Origin: Bacteroidales bacterium
GTDB taxonomy: Bacteria > Bacteroidota > Bacteroidia > Bacteroidales > Bacteroidaceae
Assembly (NCBI GenBank): GCA_029227175.1
Contig: JAQXZK010000135.1
Location: forward strand, 1-39,756
Direction: 5' to 3'
Length of the DNA stretch: 39,756 bases
The translations under genes were made by a program, and so were the position numbers. This document shows, piece after piece, positions 1-11,481 of the stretch. Under the pieces are notes generated by a model. That model did not search any database and had not been told where the DNA came from. It saw only the letters and a list, made by a program, of their open reading frames with translations. How positions within the stretch are numbered: position 1 is the first letter of the stretch; each line of letters starts with the position of its first letter.

Positions 1-1
1 C

Positions 2-571
2 ATCAACGTGGCAAAGACGCGAACCATCAAGATTTCAAAAGACCGTGACCTGCTTCTTTCTGAACGCTTCGATAGAACAGCAGAAAGCCGTCGCATTCAT
101 TTTGCTTCCGCTATGTCTTTGCTTGGTCTTGATGATGGAGCCGGTAGCAGCACAGGTAACGGCTATCTTGACATCGTTGATTTCATCCTTCGTGGGTGTA
201 CCGATGTGCGCCAGAATCTCCGAGAACTTTATCGCAGAGTGGCATTCAACGTCATGTTTGGTAACACCGACGACCACTTCCGCAATCATGGTTTCCTACT
301 CACGCCAAAAGGTTGGACGCTCTCCCCTGCCTACGACATCAACCCTGGAGCAAAGTCACATCAATGCTTGCTTATAGACTCATACACAGAAGAGTCGGAC
401 ATCAACGCCTTACTCTCTGCAAGCGAGAGCTACATGCTTGAACGCCAAGAAGCATCAGAAATTATCGAAGAGGTTCGTGCCGCCATCAAAGACTGGCGCA
501 AAACCGCCACCGAACTGCAAATACCCATCAAACTGTTAGAATCATATTCTATTCGATGGGATGAACAATAA
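2..571 (+). CDS. HipA-family serine/threonine kinase, C-terminal part (5' end outside window)
   Basis: The reading frame is open from the first bases, so this is the 3' portion of a longer gene; the GTG at position 8 is probably internal. The visible 190 residues match the C-terminal kinase lobe of HipA toxins. ERFDR lies near the start, the catalytic loop is NTDDHFRNHGF, and the metal-binding segment is SPAYDINPG. HipA proteins phosphorylate a translation-related target and are usually paired with a HipB DNA-binding antitoxin. The partner and the N-terminal lobe would lie to the left and cannot be seen. Whether the protein is intact, split or decayed cannot be judged. The family call is firm; a toxin role is inferred from the family. 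Confidence 0.85.
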   Translation: MNVAKTRTIKISKDRDLLLSERFDRTAESRRIHFASAMSLLGLDDGAGSSTGNGYLDIVDFILRGCTDVRQNLRELYRRVAFNVMFGNTDDHFRNHGFLLTPKGWTLSPAYDINPGAKSHQCLLIDSYTEESDINALLSASESYMLERQEASEIIEEVRAAIKDWRKTATELQIPIKLLESYSIRWDEQ

Positions 572-932
572 AAAAGATAGCACATCCTGCACGTTTTTCG
601 TGAAAAATGTGTAACTCTGAGACAGAATAGAAACATGTAGCGAACAAAGAGAAACTCGTTGATATCCAGTGGGATAATACATTCTAGCGAGCATTTCTCA
701 AGTCGAACAAAAAGGCACGGTACAAGTTGAACCGTCAAAATGCTTATTTTCAAGTATTTGCACTTTCGCTTACTTTCGAAAAGACTTTCGAAAATTAGCC
801 TTGTACCGATTAAAGCCGTAGAACGCCGATATTACGTGGATTGCCGTTGGTGCATCGAGAATTTATGCTCGCTTTTCAGACTGTTTTTCAAACAGCATTC
901 AAATGGCGTTCGAACGCTATCTGAAGATATTC
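572..932. other. Intergenic region rich in short palindromes, no gene seen
   Basis: No convincing reading frame is present. It contains an A/T-rich hairpin at 590-611 just after the HipA stop (arms CACGTTTTTC and GAAAAATGTG, no T tail). There is a near-perfect palindrome at 717-735 (arms ACGGT and ACCGT). The heptamer ACTTTCG occurs three times, at 762, 772 and 784. Three TTYRAA palindromes lie at 887-914 and are listed separately. The two flanking genes converge, so this is a 3'-3' interval. Confidence 0.6.
884..916. repeat. Three 11-bp palindromic units (TTYRAA array, locus A)
   Basis: TTCAAA, TTCAAA and TTCGAA start at 887, 898 and 909, so the spacing is exactly 11 bp twice. Each hexamer sits in a larger dyad. 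CTGTTT and AAACAG are the arms at 881-895, CATT and AATG those at 896-905, and GCGTTCGAACGC at 906-917 is a perfect 12-bp palindrome. The array ends about 15 bp beyond the stop codon of the M3 peptidase gene. The same architecture recurs at 29921-29953. Confidence 0.7.
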
Positions 933-3077
933 TTAAAGAGCCTTTCCGGTCTTGTTGCCAGTATCGGTCTTCAGTTTGTCCAGTCCGCGATTCTCCAGAA
1001 GAGCATCTGTCTTGGGCATTCGTCCGCGGAAGGCTTTGTACATGTCTGCGCCGGAGTTGATGCCACCCGGGGTGAGGATTTCCTTGCGGAATCTCTCAGC
1101 CACTTCGGGGTTGAAGATGTCACCGGTTTCTTTGAAGGCCTGGTAGGCGTCGCAGTCGAGCACTTCAGACCACAGATAACTGTAATAGCCGGCCGTATAA
1201 CCGCCACCCATGGTGTGGCTGAAGTTTGTTACACTGTAACGGGGCAGAATCTGTGACGGGATGCCACGTTCTTTGAGCTTCTGTGTCTGGAAGTCCATGA
1301 CATTGAGGTCTGCCGGGATTTCTGTCAGCACGTGCAGGTCCATGTCGACCATTGCTGCTGCGAGGAGTTCTACGGTAGCAAATCCCTGACCATACATGGC
1401 ACTGGCGTTAATCTTGTCGATGAGTTCTTGCGGAATCACTTCGCCAGTCTTGTAGTGTCGTGCATATTGCTTGAGTACTTCTGGCTCGAATGCCCAGTGT
1501 TCGTTAATTTGTGAAGGCAACTCGACAAAATCACGTTCAACGCCTGATGTACCTGAATAGTGTACATTTCGGAAGAAGCTGTGCAGGGCGTGGCCAAATT
1601 CATGGAACATGGTTTCCACGTTGTCAATGGTCTGTAATGCCGGCTTGTCGCCTGAAGGAAGGGACATGTTGCAGACATTGGTGACAATGGGTTGCACGCG
1701 ACGCTTGTGGTCATACTTCTGTCCGCGGAAACCTCCACACCATGCACCTGCTCCCTTGCCGTCACGTGGAAAGAAATCGCTGTAGAAAATAGCGATGACG
1801 TTTCCGTCCTTGTCGACTACATCCCATGACTTCGCTGTCTTGTCGTAGACAGGATAATCGTTCGTTCGCTCGATAAATGACAGTCCGTAAAGTTTGCCAG
1901 CCACCCAGAAGATGCCCTGTTGCACGTTGTTTATTTCAAGATATTCAGCAATTTGAGATTCGTCGATGTTGTACTTGGCTTTCTTGGCTTTGTCTAGATA
2001 GTACACGTAGTCCCAGCGTTCAGGTTTTCCCTTGATGCCGTCCTTCTTCATCATTTGCTTGATGTCGGCCAGCTCTTCCTGAGCCTTGGCTACCGCAGGT
2101 ACCCAGACCTCGTTGAGCAGGGCATACACGTTTTCTTCGTTGGCTGCCATGCGGTTTTCCAATTGTACGGCAGCAAAGTTCTTGTAGCCCATCAATTTGG
2201 CCTTCTTCAAGCGGAGTTCTATAATCTGCTTGGAAATCTCCTTGTTGTCGTAAGCGTCGTTGTGGTTGCAGCGGTCATTATACATGAGATATACTTTCTT
2301 GCGAAGTTCTCGATTCTTACAGTATTGCAGAACCGGGTTGCAGCTGGGTCGTTGCATGTTGAAGCTGTACTTTCCCTTCTGACCGATGCGCTCTGCTAGT
2401 TCGGCTGCCTGTTGGATATTGGCTTGTGGAAGCCCCTCCAGTTCCTTCACACTTGAAACGGTCACGTAGGTGTTATTCGTGTCATGCATCAGGTTTTGGG
2501 TGAATTGCAGCTGGAGTTTGGAGAGTTGTTTGTTTATTTCTGCCAGTTCTGCCTTCTGCTGGTCGTTGAGCAATGCGCCTCCGCGAACGAAGCCCTTATA
2601 GGTCTTTTCCAGTAAGGTTGTCTGTTCCTTGGTCAGATTCATCTTGGACTGGTTGTCGTAGATGTATTTGACCTTGGCAAAGAGTTGGGCATTCATGTTG
2701 ATGAAGTCACTGTGAGCCGAACGCAGTGGGGAAATTTCGCGAGCGAGAGCACGCAACTCGTCGTTTGAATTGCTGCTGTTCAGCGTACTGTACACACTAA
2801 GTGTCTTGCCCAGTAACTCTCCACTGCGGTCCAAGGCCTCTATGACCTCTTCGAAGGTGGGTTCCTTGTCGTTATTGTTGTTGATAATGGCGAGGATTTC
2901 TGCTTTTTCTTCTTCCATGCCTTTGAGTATGCCTTCGCGATAGTCGGCAACGGTGAATTTCTCAAAGGGGGGAATCTCGTATGGGGTTCCGTAAATGCGT
3001 TGTAGGAAAGGATTCTGTGTCATAGAAACTAAACTGGACATGGCAAGTGTAAGGGTTAATAAGAAAGAATGTTTCAT
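933..3077 (-). CDS. dcp: M3-family zinc metallopeptidase (peptidyl-dipeptidase Dcp type)
   Basis: M3 oligopeptidases and dipeptidyl carboxypeptidases trim short peptides. The zinc-binding HEFGH motif is at residues 492-496 (FHEFGHALH), followed by the further ligand region around VELPSQINEHW. Length (714 residues) is normal for the family. I start at 3077 because MKHSFLLTLTLAMSSLVSMTQ looks like a signal peptide, and because a start at 3092 would overlap the upstream DUF4250 stop (3086-3088). The signal suggests export to the periplasm. It is the last gene of a minus-strand cluster with a lipid kinase, kdsA and the DUF4250 gene, so cotranscription is likely. Dcp versus another M3 oligopeptidase cannot be settled from motifs alone. 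Confidence 0.88.
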   Translation of the reverse strand: MKHSFLLTLTLAMSSLVSMTQNPFLQRIYGTPYEIPPFEKFTVADYREGILKGMEEEKAEILAIINNNNDKEPTFEEVIEALDRSGELLGKTLSVYSTLNSSNSNDELRALAREISPLRSAHSDFINMNAQLFAKVKYIYDNQSKMNLTKEQTTLLEKTYKGFVRGGALLNDQQKAELAEINKQLSKLQLQFTQNLMHDTNNTYVTVSSVKELEGLPQANIQQAAELAERIGQKGKYSFNMQRPSCNPVLQYCKNRELRKKVYLMYNDRCNHNDAYDNKEISKQIIELRLKKAKLMGYKNFAAVQLENRMAANEENVYALLNEVWVPAVAKAQEELADIKQMMKKDGIKGKPERWDYVYYLDKAKKAKYNIDESQIAEYLEINNVQQGIFWVAGKLYGLSFIERTNDYPVYDKTAKSWDVVDKDGNVIAIFYSDFFPRDGKGAGAWCGGFRGQKYDHKRRVQPIVTNVCNMSLPSGDKPALQTIDNVETMFHEFGHALHSFFRNVHYSGTSGVERDFVELPSQINEHWAFEPEVLKQYARHYKTGEVIPQELIDKINASAMYGQGFATVELLAAAMVDMDLHVLTEIPADLNVMDFQTQKLKERGIPSQILPRYSVTNFSHTMGGGYTAGYYSYLWSEVLDCDAYQAFKETGDIFNPEVAERFRKEILTPGGINSGADMYKAFRGRMPKTDALLENRGLDKLKTDTGNKTGKAL

Positions 3078-3085
3078 GATGTTAT

Positions 3086-3265
3086 TTACCAAAATTTGTT
3101 TTGTTCGGGATTATATGTAAAACCGGCTGCGGCCAGTGTGTCAGTCAATTGCTGCTTTTCAATGTGCAGGTCGTCACATAAGTCGTCGAGTGACGGATAG
3201 TTGTCGCGCAGCTTGGTATTGACGAAGCTGAAAAGAATCATTGGGTCTTGTGGAAGATTGTTCAT
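3086..3265 (-). CDS. DUF4250-type small protein (59 aa)
   Basis: A short gene that an ORF length cut-off would miss. It runs from ATG at 3263-3265 to TAA at 3086-3088 and begins MNNLPQDPMILFSFVNTKLR. I recognise the pattern (MNNLPxDPxxLxSxxNxKLRDxYxSLDxLC) as the DUF4250 family, whose function is unknown. Its start overlaps the kdsA stop as ATGA, the usual layout for translational coupling. It ends 8 bp before the preferred start of the M3 peptidase. No signal peptide or membrane segment is apparent; it is acidic and probably cytoplasmic and helical. Confidence 0.85.
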   Translation of the reverse strand: MNNLPQDPMILFSFVNTKLRDNYPSLDDLCDDLHIEKQQLTDTLAAAGFTYNPEQNKFW

Positions 3266-4035
3266 AGGGCTTGTCGGATGCGAAATAGTTTTTCAAGGAG
3301 AGGCTTGAGCAGGTCCAGTCGAAGCATGTTGCTGCCGTCGCTTTTAGCGTTCGAAGGGTCGGGATGCGTTTCGAGAAAAAGCCCGTCTACACCAACAGCC
3401 ACTCCGGCCTTTGCCATGGTCTCAATCAGTTGGGGCATTCCTCCTGTGACACCGGATTCTTGGTTGGGGCGTTGCAGTGAGTGGGTTACATCCAGTACGA
3501 CGGGGAATCCAAACCCCTGCATCTCGGGGATGCTGCGGTAGTCAACAATGAGGTCTTGATAGCCGAAACTCGTTCCTCGTTCGGTTAGAATGATTTGGTT
3601 ATTGCCACTTTCCACCACCTTTTGTGCGGCATAATACATGGCACCGGGTGACATGAACTGCCCCTTCTTGATATTGACCGTCTTGCCGGTCTTTGCTGCG
3701 GCAACAAGTAGGTCTGTCTGTCGGCAGAGGAAAGCCGGGATTTGTAGTACATCGACATACTCGGCTGCAAAAGTCGCCTCTTCGGCACTATGAATGTCGG
3801 TCATAACCGGGATGTCAAATGTCTCGTGTATCTTTCGCAGGATACGCAGTGCCTTTTCGTCGCCTATCCCGGTGAACGAGTCTAAGCGCGAGCGATTGGC
3901 TTTGCGATATGAGCCCTTGAAGGTGTAGGGGATTCCTAAGCGGACGGTTACGTCTGTAATATGCTCGGCAATGTGCATGGCCATGTCTTCGTTTTCTATG
4001 ACGCAGGGGCCGGCCAATAGGAAGAAGTTATTCAT
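3262..4035 (-). CDS. kdsA: 3-deoxy-8-phosphooctulonate (Kdo-8-P) synthase
   Basis: KdsA condenses phosphoenolpyruvate with arabinose 5-phosphate to make Kdo-8-phosphate for the LPS inner core. The protein (257 residues from ATG 4033-4035) starts MNNFFLLAGPCVIE like its family. The frame stays open to 4107, but the extra 24 residues do not resemble KdsA. Substrate-binding segments FKGSYRKANRSR, DIH, QIPAFLCRQTDL and NIKKGQF are all present. Cys11, His185, Glu222 and Asp233 match the metal ligands known from the Aquifex enzyme in identity and numbering, which places it in the metal-dependent class rather than the metal-free E. coli class. It lies between a lipid kinase gene and the DUF4250 gene and overlaps the latter by 4 bp. 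Confidence 0.95.
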   Translation of the reverse strand: MNNFFLLAGPCVIENEDMAMHIAEHITDVTVRLGIPYTFKGSYRKANRSRLDSFTGIGDEKALRILRKIHETFDIPVMTDIHSAEEATFAAEYVDVLQIPAFLCRQTDLLVAAAKTGKTVNIKKGQFMSPGAMYYAAQKVVESGNNQIILTERGTSFGYQDLIVDYRSIPEMQGFGFPVVLDVTHSLQRPNQESGVTGGMPQLIETMAKAGVAVGVDGLFLETHPDPSNAKSDGSNMLRLDLLKPLLEKLFRIRQAL

Positions 4036-4124
4036 ATAAATTCTTGATAGGCGAGCAGGTTCATACGGATAGGCGTCTCGGCTCTCCTGTACTTTCCGGC
4101 TCAGCATGTGGTTATTTGACTGTG

Positions 4125-5054
4125 TCAGTTGTAAGATGGGATGTAGAGTGAGATGGCTTCATGCAGGATACCTATCTCGAGAGGCATATGACGGTCGAGA
4201 ATTCTACCGTCAAGGTCGACCGAAGCGTTCTCTGCACGGAGCACCTTGATGTGTTGCGTGCGGAAAGCCTGAACCTGTTTGTGATTGAGCAAACGACCCT
4301 GTAGGAGCATCCATATGCCCGACAGCACCTGCAAGCCTTTGGGACGGGATATAACAGAAACGTCTAGCCATCCGTTGTAGGGGACTGCGCTGGGTGTCTG
4401 CCCGTAGCCACAAGCATTGCCGATGCAGATGGTCATGTATTTTCCTCGGATGTGCTCATTGTTGATTTTCAGGTGTGTGCGGTATTGCGTGCGCTCAAAG
4501 ATGATGCTGATTAGCGCCATGAGATAGCTGAGGCTTTTGGTGCCCCAGAAGCGTTTGCACTTGTTGCTTATCTTGACGATTCGCGGTCCTAACCCGATGT
4601 TCATCGCATTGAGGAAGTAGCGTACCTGATGTTTTTCACCATCAAAATAGTAGCAACTCCCTACGTCAATTCTTCGTTTGTTACCTTTATATATAGTATC
4701 GATGGCCTCGCGATAGTCGGTGCTCAAGTCCCAATATTTGGCAAAATCATTACCCAATCCGTTGGGGATGATTCCAATGGCTATATTTTCCTTATCAATG
4801 GCTTTAGAAAGCATAATGCCGTTGATTACGTCGTTCAGTGCACCGTCTCCACCGACAATGACAATGGTACGGTAACCGTTGTCGGCCAAGAGCCTTGTCA
4901 GTCGTTCTACCGAACCTAATCCTTCAGACTGGACATAGTCATACTTGACACCTAGGCTATCCAAGTGGCTTTTGATGTTGTTCCAACGTCGCTGGACCTT
5001 ACGTGTGCCGGCCTCAGGGTCGTATATGATGCCCCATCTCTCTGACGAATCCAT
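4125..5054 (-). CDS. Diacylglycerol kinase-family lipid kinase
   Basis: The catalytic domain of the diacylglycerol/sphingosine kinase superfamily is clear: GGDGALNDV at about residues 68-76 and IPNGLGNDFAK at about 96-106. A C-terminal beta-rich lobe contains VDLDGR. Such proteins phosphorylate membrane lipids such as diacylglycerol at the cytoplasmic face. At 309 residues it is typical in length. There is no membrane segment, unlike the integral DgkA of proteobacteria. It is the first gene of the minus-strand group leading into kdsA, which hints at an envelope-lipid role. A perfect 15-bp inverted repeat stands 33 bp upstream of its start. The lipid substrate cannot be told from sequence. Confidence 0.85.
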   Translation of the reverse strand: MDSSERWGIIYDPEAGTRKVQRRWNNIKSHLDSLGVKYDYVQSEGLGSVERLTRLLADNGYRTIVIVGGDGALNDVINGIMLSKAIDKENIAIGIIPNGLGNDFAKYWDLSTDYREAIDTIYKGNKRRIDVGSCYYFDGEKHQVRYFLNAMNIGLGPRIVKISNKCKRFWGTKSLSYLMALISIIFERTQYRTHLKINNEHIRGKYMTICIGNACGYGQTPSAVPYNGWLDVSVISRPKGLQVLSGIWMLLQGRLLNHKQVQAFRTQHIKVLRAENASVDLDGRILDRHMPLEIGILHEAISLYIPSYN

Positions 5055-5086
5055 GATTTGAAAAAATATATGCTTTTAAGTCTGTA

Positions 5087-5131
5087 AACATGTCTGCAAA
5101 CCAGGGTTTTGGCCCAGTTTGCAGACATGTT
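5087..5131 (-). terminator. Long perfect hairpin between lacZ and lipid kinase
   Basis: The arms AACATGTCTGCAAAC (5087-5101) and GTTTGCAGACATGTT (5117-5131) are perfectly complementary over 15 bp. Inside the 15-nt loop, GGG (5104-5106) can pair with CCC (5113-5115). It starts 5 bp after the beta-galactosidase stop and lies 33 bp before the lipid kinase start. It may act as a terminator or mRNA 3' stabiliser for the former. No T tract follows it directly, so it is not a textbook intrinsic terminator; a protein-binding site is an alternative. Confidence 0.6.
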
Positions 5132-5136
5132 AGGTT

Positions 5137-8250
<3,114 letters not shown>

Positions 8251-8267
8251 TTATTAAGAATTTGCGT

Positions 8268-8275
8268 CAAAGATA
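8268..8275 (-). promoter_or_regulatory. -7 box of the GH2 gene promoter
   Basis: TATCTTTG on the minus strand matches the Bacteroidetes -7 consensus TAnnTTTG exactly, 44 bp upstream of the GH2 start. No good -33 TTTG is seen at the usual distance. Confidence 0.5.
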
Positions 8276-8298
8276 GTGCTTTTGATTGTATTTTGAGT

Positions 8299-8306
8299 TA
8301 CTTTTG
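8299..8306 (+). promoter_or_regulatory. -7 box of the hemW promoter
   Basis: TACTTTTG matches TAnnTTTG exactly, 25 bp upstream of the hemW start. A TTTG at 8281-8284 is only 14 bp away, closer than the usual spacing. It is divergent from the GH2 promoter with about 23 bp between the -7 boxes. Confidence 0.45.
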
Positions 8307-8331
8307 TCTCGCTACTTATTAGTTTTTTTTG

Positions 8332-9465
8332 ATGGCAGGTTTGTATATTCATATCCCATTTTGCAAGACGCGTTGCATTTACTGTGATTTTTATTCCACG
8401 ACACGCGATGATTTGCGTCGTTCTTATGTGCAGGCATTGTGTAAGGAGATGTCTTTGCATCGTTTGTTTCTACCAGATGAGGAGTTGCAGACCATTTATT
8501 TCGGAGGTGGCACGCCCTCTCAAATGGACGAGGAGGATTTCTTGCAGATATTTGCAGCGATCAACCGTTGCTTTCGGGTAGCCGAAAATGCAGAGGTTAC
8601 GGTCGAGGTAAATCCGGACGACATCACGTCCACTTACGCCTCAATGCTCGGTTATTTGCCTTTTAACCGTGTCAGTATGGGTATACAGACGTTCAATGAT
8701 GATATTCTGAGATTCCTGCATCGTCGTCATACGTCACTTCAGGCTGTTGAGGCTGTGGACAGGTTGCGGGAGGCCGGATTTTGGAATATCAGTGTAGACT
8801 TGATTTATGGCTTGCCTGGCGAGACGCGTGCCATACTTGAGGAGGATGTGCGTCGGGCATTGGCTCTTCAGGTGCAACATCTTTCAGCCTATCATCTTTC
8901 TTATGAGGAAGGCACACCTATAGATTGCATGTTGAAGGCGCATGCGATTACTGCCGTGGGCGAGGAAGATAGTGCAGACTTTTATCGTGTCCTGACCGAT
9001 ATGCTGAAGCAGCATGGTTATCAGCATTACGAAATCTCAAACTATTGCATGGAAGGGTATCAATCGCGCCATAACAGTTCGTACTGGAATGGTACTCCCT
9101 ATCTTGGTCTGGGGCCTTCGGCTCATTCGTACGATGGAAAGAGTATGCGTCGTTGGAATGTCTCTTCCTTGACTGATTATATCCGGGGTATAGAGCGTGG
9201 AGATTCTGTCTTTGAGGTAGAACTGTTGGACCGTGTGACCCGATATAATGAATTTATGATGGTGGGGCTTCGTACGGCCACGGGAGTTTCACTTAGTAGA
9301 TTGGAGAAGGAGTTCGGAGAGACTCTCTTGCACTATTGTCAATCTATGGCACGTGATTATATCACTCGGGGCAAGCTTCAAATCGTAGGTGATACGTTGA
9401 AACTTACCCCGGATGGTGTCTTTGTCTCTGATGGTATAATCAGTGACTTGATGTATGTGGATTGA
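8332..9465 (+). CDS. hemW: Radical SAM HemW (coproporphyrinogen III oxidase-like)
   Basis: The radical-SAM [4Fe-4S] cysteines are C11, C15 and C18 in CKTRCIYCDF, close to the N terminus. This follows the family opening GLYIHIPFC, and FGGGTPS and the C-terminal HemN domain follow. Length (377 residues) and the short N terminus fit HemW, the heme chaperone, better than HemN, the anaerobic oxidase of about 450 residues with a longer N terminus. I use the ATG at 8332; the TTG immediately before it is unlikely. It is a single gene facing the DUF2264 gene, with 15 bp between the two stops. Confidence 0.88.
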   Translation: MAGLYIHIPFCKTRCIYCDFYSTTRDDLRRSYVQALCKEMSLHRLFLPDEELQTIYFGGGTPSQMDEEDFLQIFAAINRCFRVAENAEVTVEVNPDDITSTYASMLGYLPFNRVSMGIQTFNDDILRFLHRRHTSLQAVEAVDRLREAGFWNISVDLIYGLPGETRAILEEDVRRALALQVQHLSAYHLSYEEGTPIDCMLKAHAITAVGEEDSADFYRVLTDMLKQHGYQHYEISNYCMEGYQSRHNSSYWNGTPYLGLGPSAHSYDGKSMRRWNVSSLTDYIRGIERGDSVFEVELLDRVTRYNEFMMVGLRTATGVSLSRLEKEFGETLLHYCQSMARDYITRGKLQIVGDTLKLTPDGVFVSDGIISDLMYVD

Positions 9466-9480
9466 CCAACAATGTTTTTT

Positions 9481-11439
9481 TTATTCAGAGATTCTGTGAT
9501 CCTTGGTGAACGGCTTGGCATTCCATGCTTTCACGCTTGTCCAAGGTAGTGCTGCGTCAGTCCAGAAAGGATGTGAAGCCGGGAGTCCCAGTGCCAGGAA
9601 ACCCATTGAGGTCATGTAAAGGCTGCCGTTGTTTGTATAGCTGTCTGAAACACCCGGCTGCCTTCCTACGAAGCCGATGGTAAGGAATCCCTTTTCGTTG
9701 AAGTTCTCCTGACCGTCAAACATGCGGTGGGTTGAGGCTGTCAGCGCTGCGCGGACTTGTCCGTATGTGAGTCCTGTCGGCAGTAACTCTTGCCATGTCA
9801 TTAGTGCCAGTGGCTGCATAGCGGCCATACGGTATGGAATAGAACGACCAAACACGGGGAAGGTTCCGTCAGGCGCGATGAAGCGTTCCAACAAGGTGCT
9901 GAATCTTTGGGTGCGTGTTAAGGCGTTTGCGTAGTAGTTCTTGTAGCGTGAAGCGTATCCACTGGAGAGTGATTGCAGGGCCTGAATCAATTCTATATAC
10001 ATAGGGTGGATAACATAACTGCCGTAGTAGTCAAAGGCAAACCCCGGACCGTCTCCGTACCATCCGTCTCCCTTGTACCACTCGTCTATCTTGCGAATAG
10101 CGGTTGTAATGCGGAACTGGTCGTAGTTTGCACCGGCTTTGGCAAGTAATGCCTCAACGGTGCCAGAAAACAATAACCAATTGTTGTAAGGCGGATTGAC
10201 GCGACGCAACAAGGTGAACTCTTCGATGTAGCGTTGCTTGGTGACCTCATCGAGCGGAACCCACAACTGGTCGAAGGCGCGAAGGAAACTTTCTGCGATA
10301 AAGGCTGCGTCAACCAACGGCTGACTTTCTTTACGCCACAACAGGTAGTCCTTGCTGCTCGGGTCGACAGCTTGTGCATAACTCTTCAATGCCCATTCGC
10401 GGAGCTGTTTGCGCATGGCTCCTTCCTCTGTATCGTCATCAGGGAGTGTCAGCCAGGGAGCAAGTCCCATCATTAGGCGTCCGAAAGCTTCCATGTAGGT
10501 CACTCCCGTGTCGCGTCCGTCCCATGCTGGGCTCACCTCAATGGCCATAGTGTCGTGCAACTTGCCTTCGGCCATGTTGCTAAGGATTGGAGCGGCCAAC
10601 TTGTACATGATGTCACACCAGTATGCCCGGTCGGCATTGTTCAGTGCTACTTGCTGGCGAAGCCGCTCACAAGCAGCCATCAGGAATGTGGCTGTACTTA
10701 CCGTGCTGCCATCGTTTACGCTGCCGTCTTTCTTTACAAGTTTCTTGATATTCGTCCAAAGTTCGTCGGCTTTGGCTTGATATTCGTTTTTACTGAGCAA
10801 TCCGCTATTGATGCCCCACATCAGTCCGTAGGCAAAGAGAGCCTGGTCGGAGAAACTGTTTGCCGGCTCGTTGGCTGCTGCATGGCGGAAGTTCTCGCAG
10901 AGTATGGCTGGTGTGTTTTTGACTCCTTTTACGTTAATGGTACGTGCAAGTTCTGCCAGAGTTACTCCGCCATCTTCTAAGAGTGGAGTCTGCGGGGTCT
11001 TCTCTAACATGTCGGCATAACTGTCTTTCCCGGTAGCTCTTGCCAAAGCATAGAATATAGGTAGATTCATTTTCTCCCGGGGCATGTTCTGAATAAAGCG
11101 TGTGGCTGCTCTATATCGCCTGCTGTCGGCCACCTGGTCATACAGTCTCAGGTAGCAGATGTGTGCCAAAGCACTTTCGCCGTTCCACTGGTTGGCTTCT
11201 GCCCACTGAGTAGCGTTGTTCAGATAGGCCTCCTCACCGGTGGTGAGATAGGCATCCATGTTGGCCAACTGGTAGAGCGAGTTGTTCCATGCGGTTGACA
11301 AATCGTTGGCATGTTGGCTTATCCAGGTGTTGTTCACCTTGTGAATAAGCGAGCGTGTCTCTGCTGCACCGGTCGGTTTGGCCGCCTGCATCAAGGCTGT
11401 GACACATAAGAAGGCAAGTAAAGGTAAGATTTTTTTCAT
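9481..11439 (-). CDS. Exported DUF2264 protein with N-terminal alpha/alpha-barrel-like region
   Basis: The signal peptide is MKKILPLLAFLCVTALMQA. Residues 310-640 carry the DUF2264 pattern: YMEAFGRLMMGLAPWL, NNWLLFSGTVEALL, WYKGDGWYGDGPGFAFDYYG, RFIAPDGTFPVFGRSIPYR. Residues 30-290 look like an alpha-helical repeat (AWNNSLYQLANMDAYLTTG, ALAHICYLRLY, LPIFYALARATG), reminiscent of GH88/GH105 unsaturated uronyl hydrolases. I do not see enough to assign activity there. Related DUF2264 proteins occur near polysaccharide-degradation genes. It lies 42 bp downstream of the Smr gene on the same strand, so it may be cotranscribed. A role in periplasmic glycan processing is inferred. Confidence 0.8.
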   Translation of the reverse strand: MKKILPLLAFLCVTALMQAAKPTGAAETRSLIHKVNNTWISQHANDLSTAWNNSLYQLANMDAYLTTGEEAYLNNATQWAEANQWNGESALAHICYLRLYDQVADSRRYRAATRFIQNMPREKMNLPIFYALARATGKDSYADMLEKTPQTPLLEDGGVTLAELARTINVKGVKNTPAILCENFRHAAANEPANSFSDQALFAYGLMWGINSGLLSKNEYQAKADELWTNIKKLVKKDGSVNDGSTVSTATFLMAACERLRQQVALNNADRAYWCDIMYKLAAPILSNMAEGKLHDTMAIEVSPAWDGRDTGVTYMEAFGRLMMGLAPWLTLPDDDTEEGAMRKQLREWALKSYAQAVDPSSKDYLLWRKESQPLVDAAFIAESFLRAFDQLWVPLDEVTKQRYIEEFTLLRRVNPPYNNWLLFSGTVEALLAKAGANYDQFRITTAIRKIDEWYKGDGWYGDGPGFAFDYYGSYVIHPMYIELIQALQSLSSGYASRYKNYYANALTRTQRFSTLLERFIAPDGTFPVFGRSIPYRMAAMQPLALMTWQELLPTGLTYGQVRAALTASTHRMFDGQENFNEKGFLTIGFVGRQPGVSDSYTNNGSLYMTSMGFLALGLPASHPFWTDAALPWTSVKAWNAKPFTKDHRISE

Positions 11440-11481
11440 AGTTGGTTTTGATTTATTAAATGACTATTATGTAAGGATATG

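Noticed and set aside
2..571. Complete HipBA toxin-antitoxin system
   Set aside because: Only the C-terminal part of a HipA-like protein is inside the window; no antitoxin gene is visible.
740..1060. Plus-strand ORF across the end of the M3 peptidase gene
   Set aside because: It arises from the TTYRAA repeat and antisense peptidase sequence, with no protein family features.
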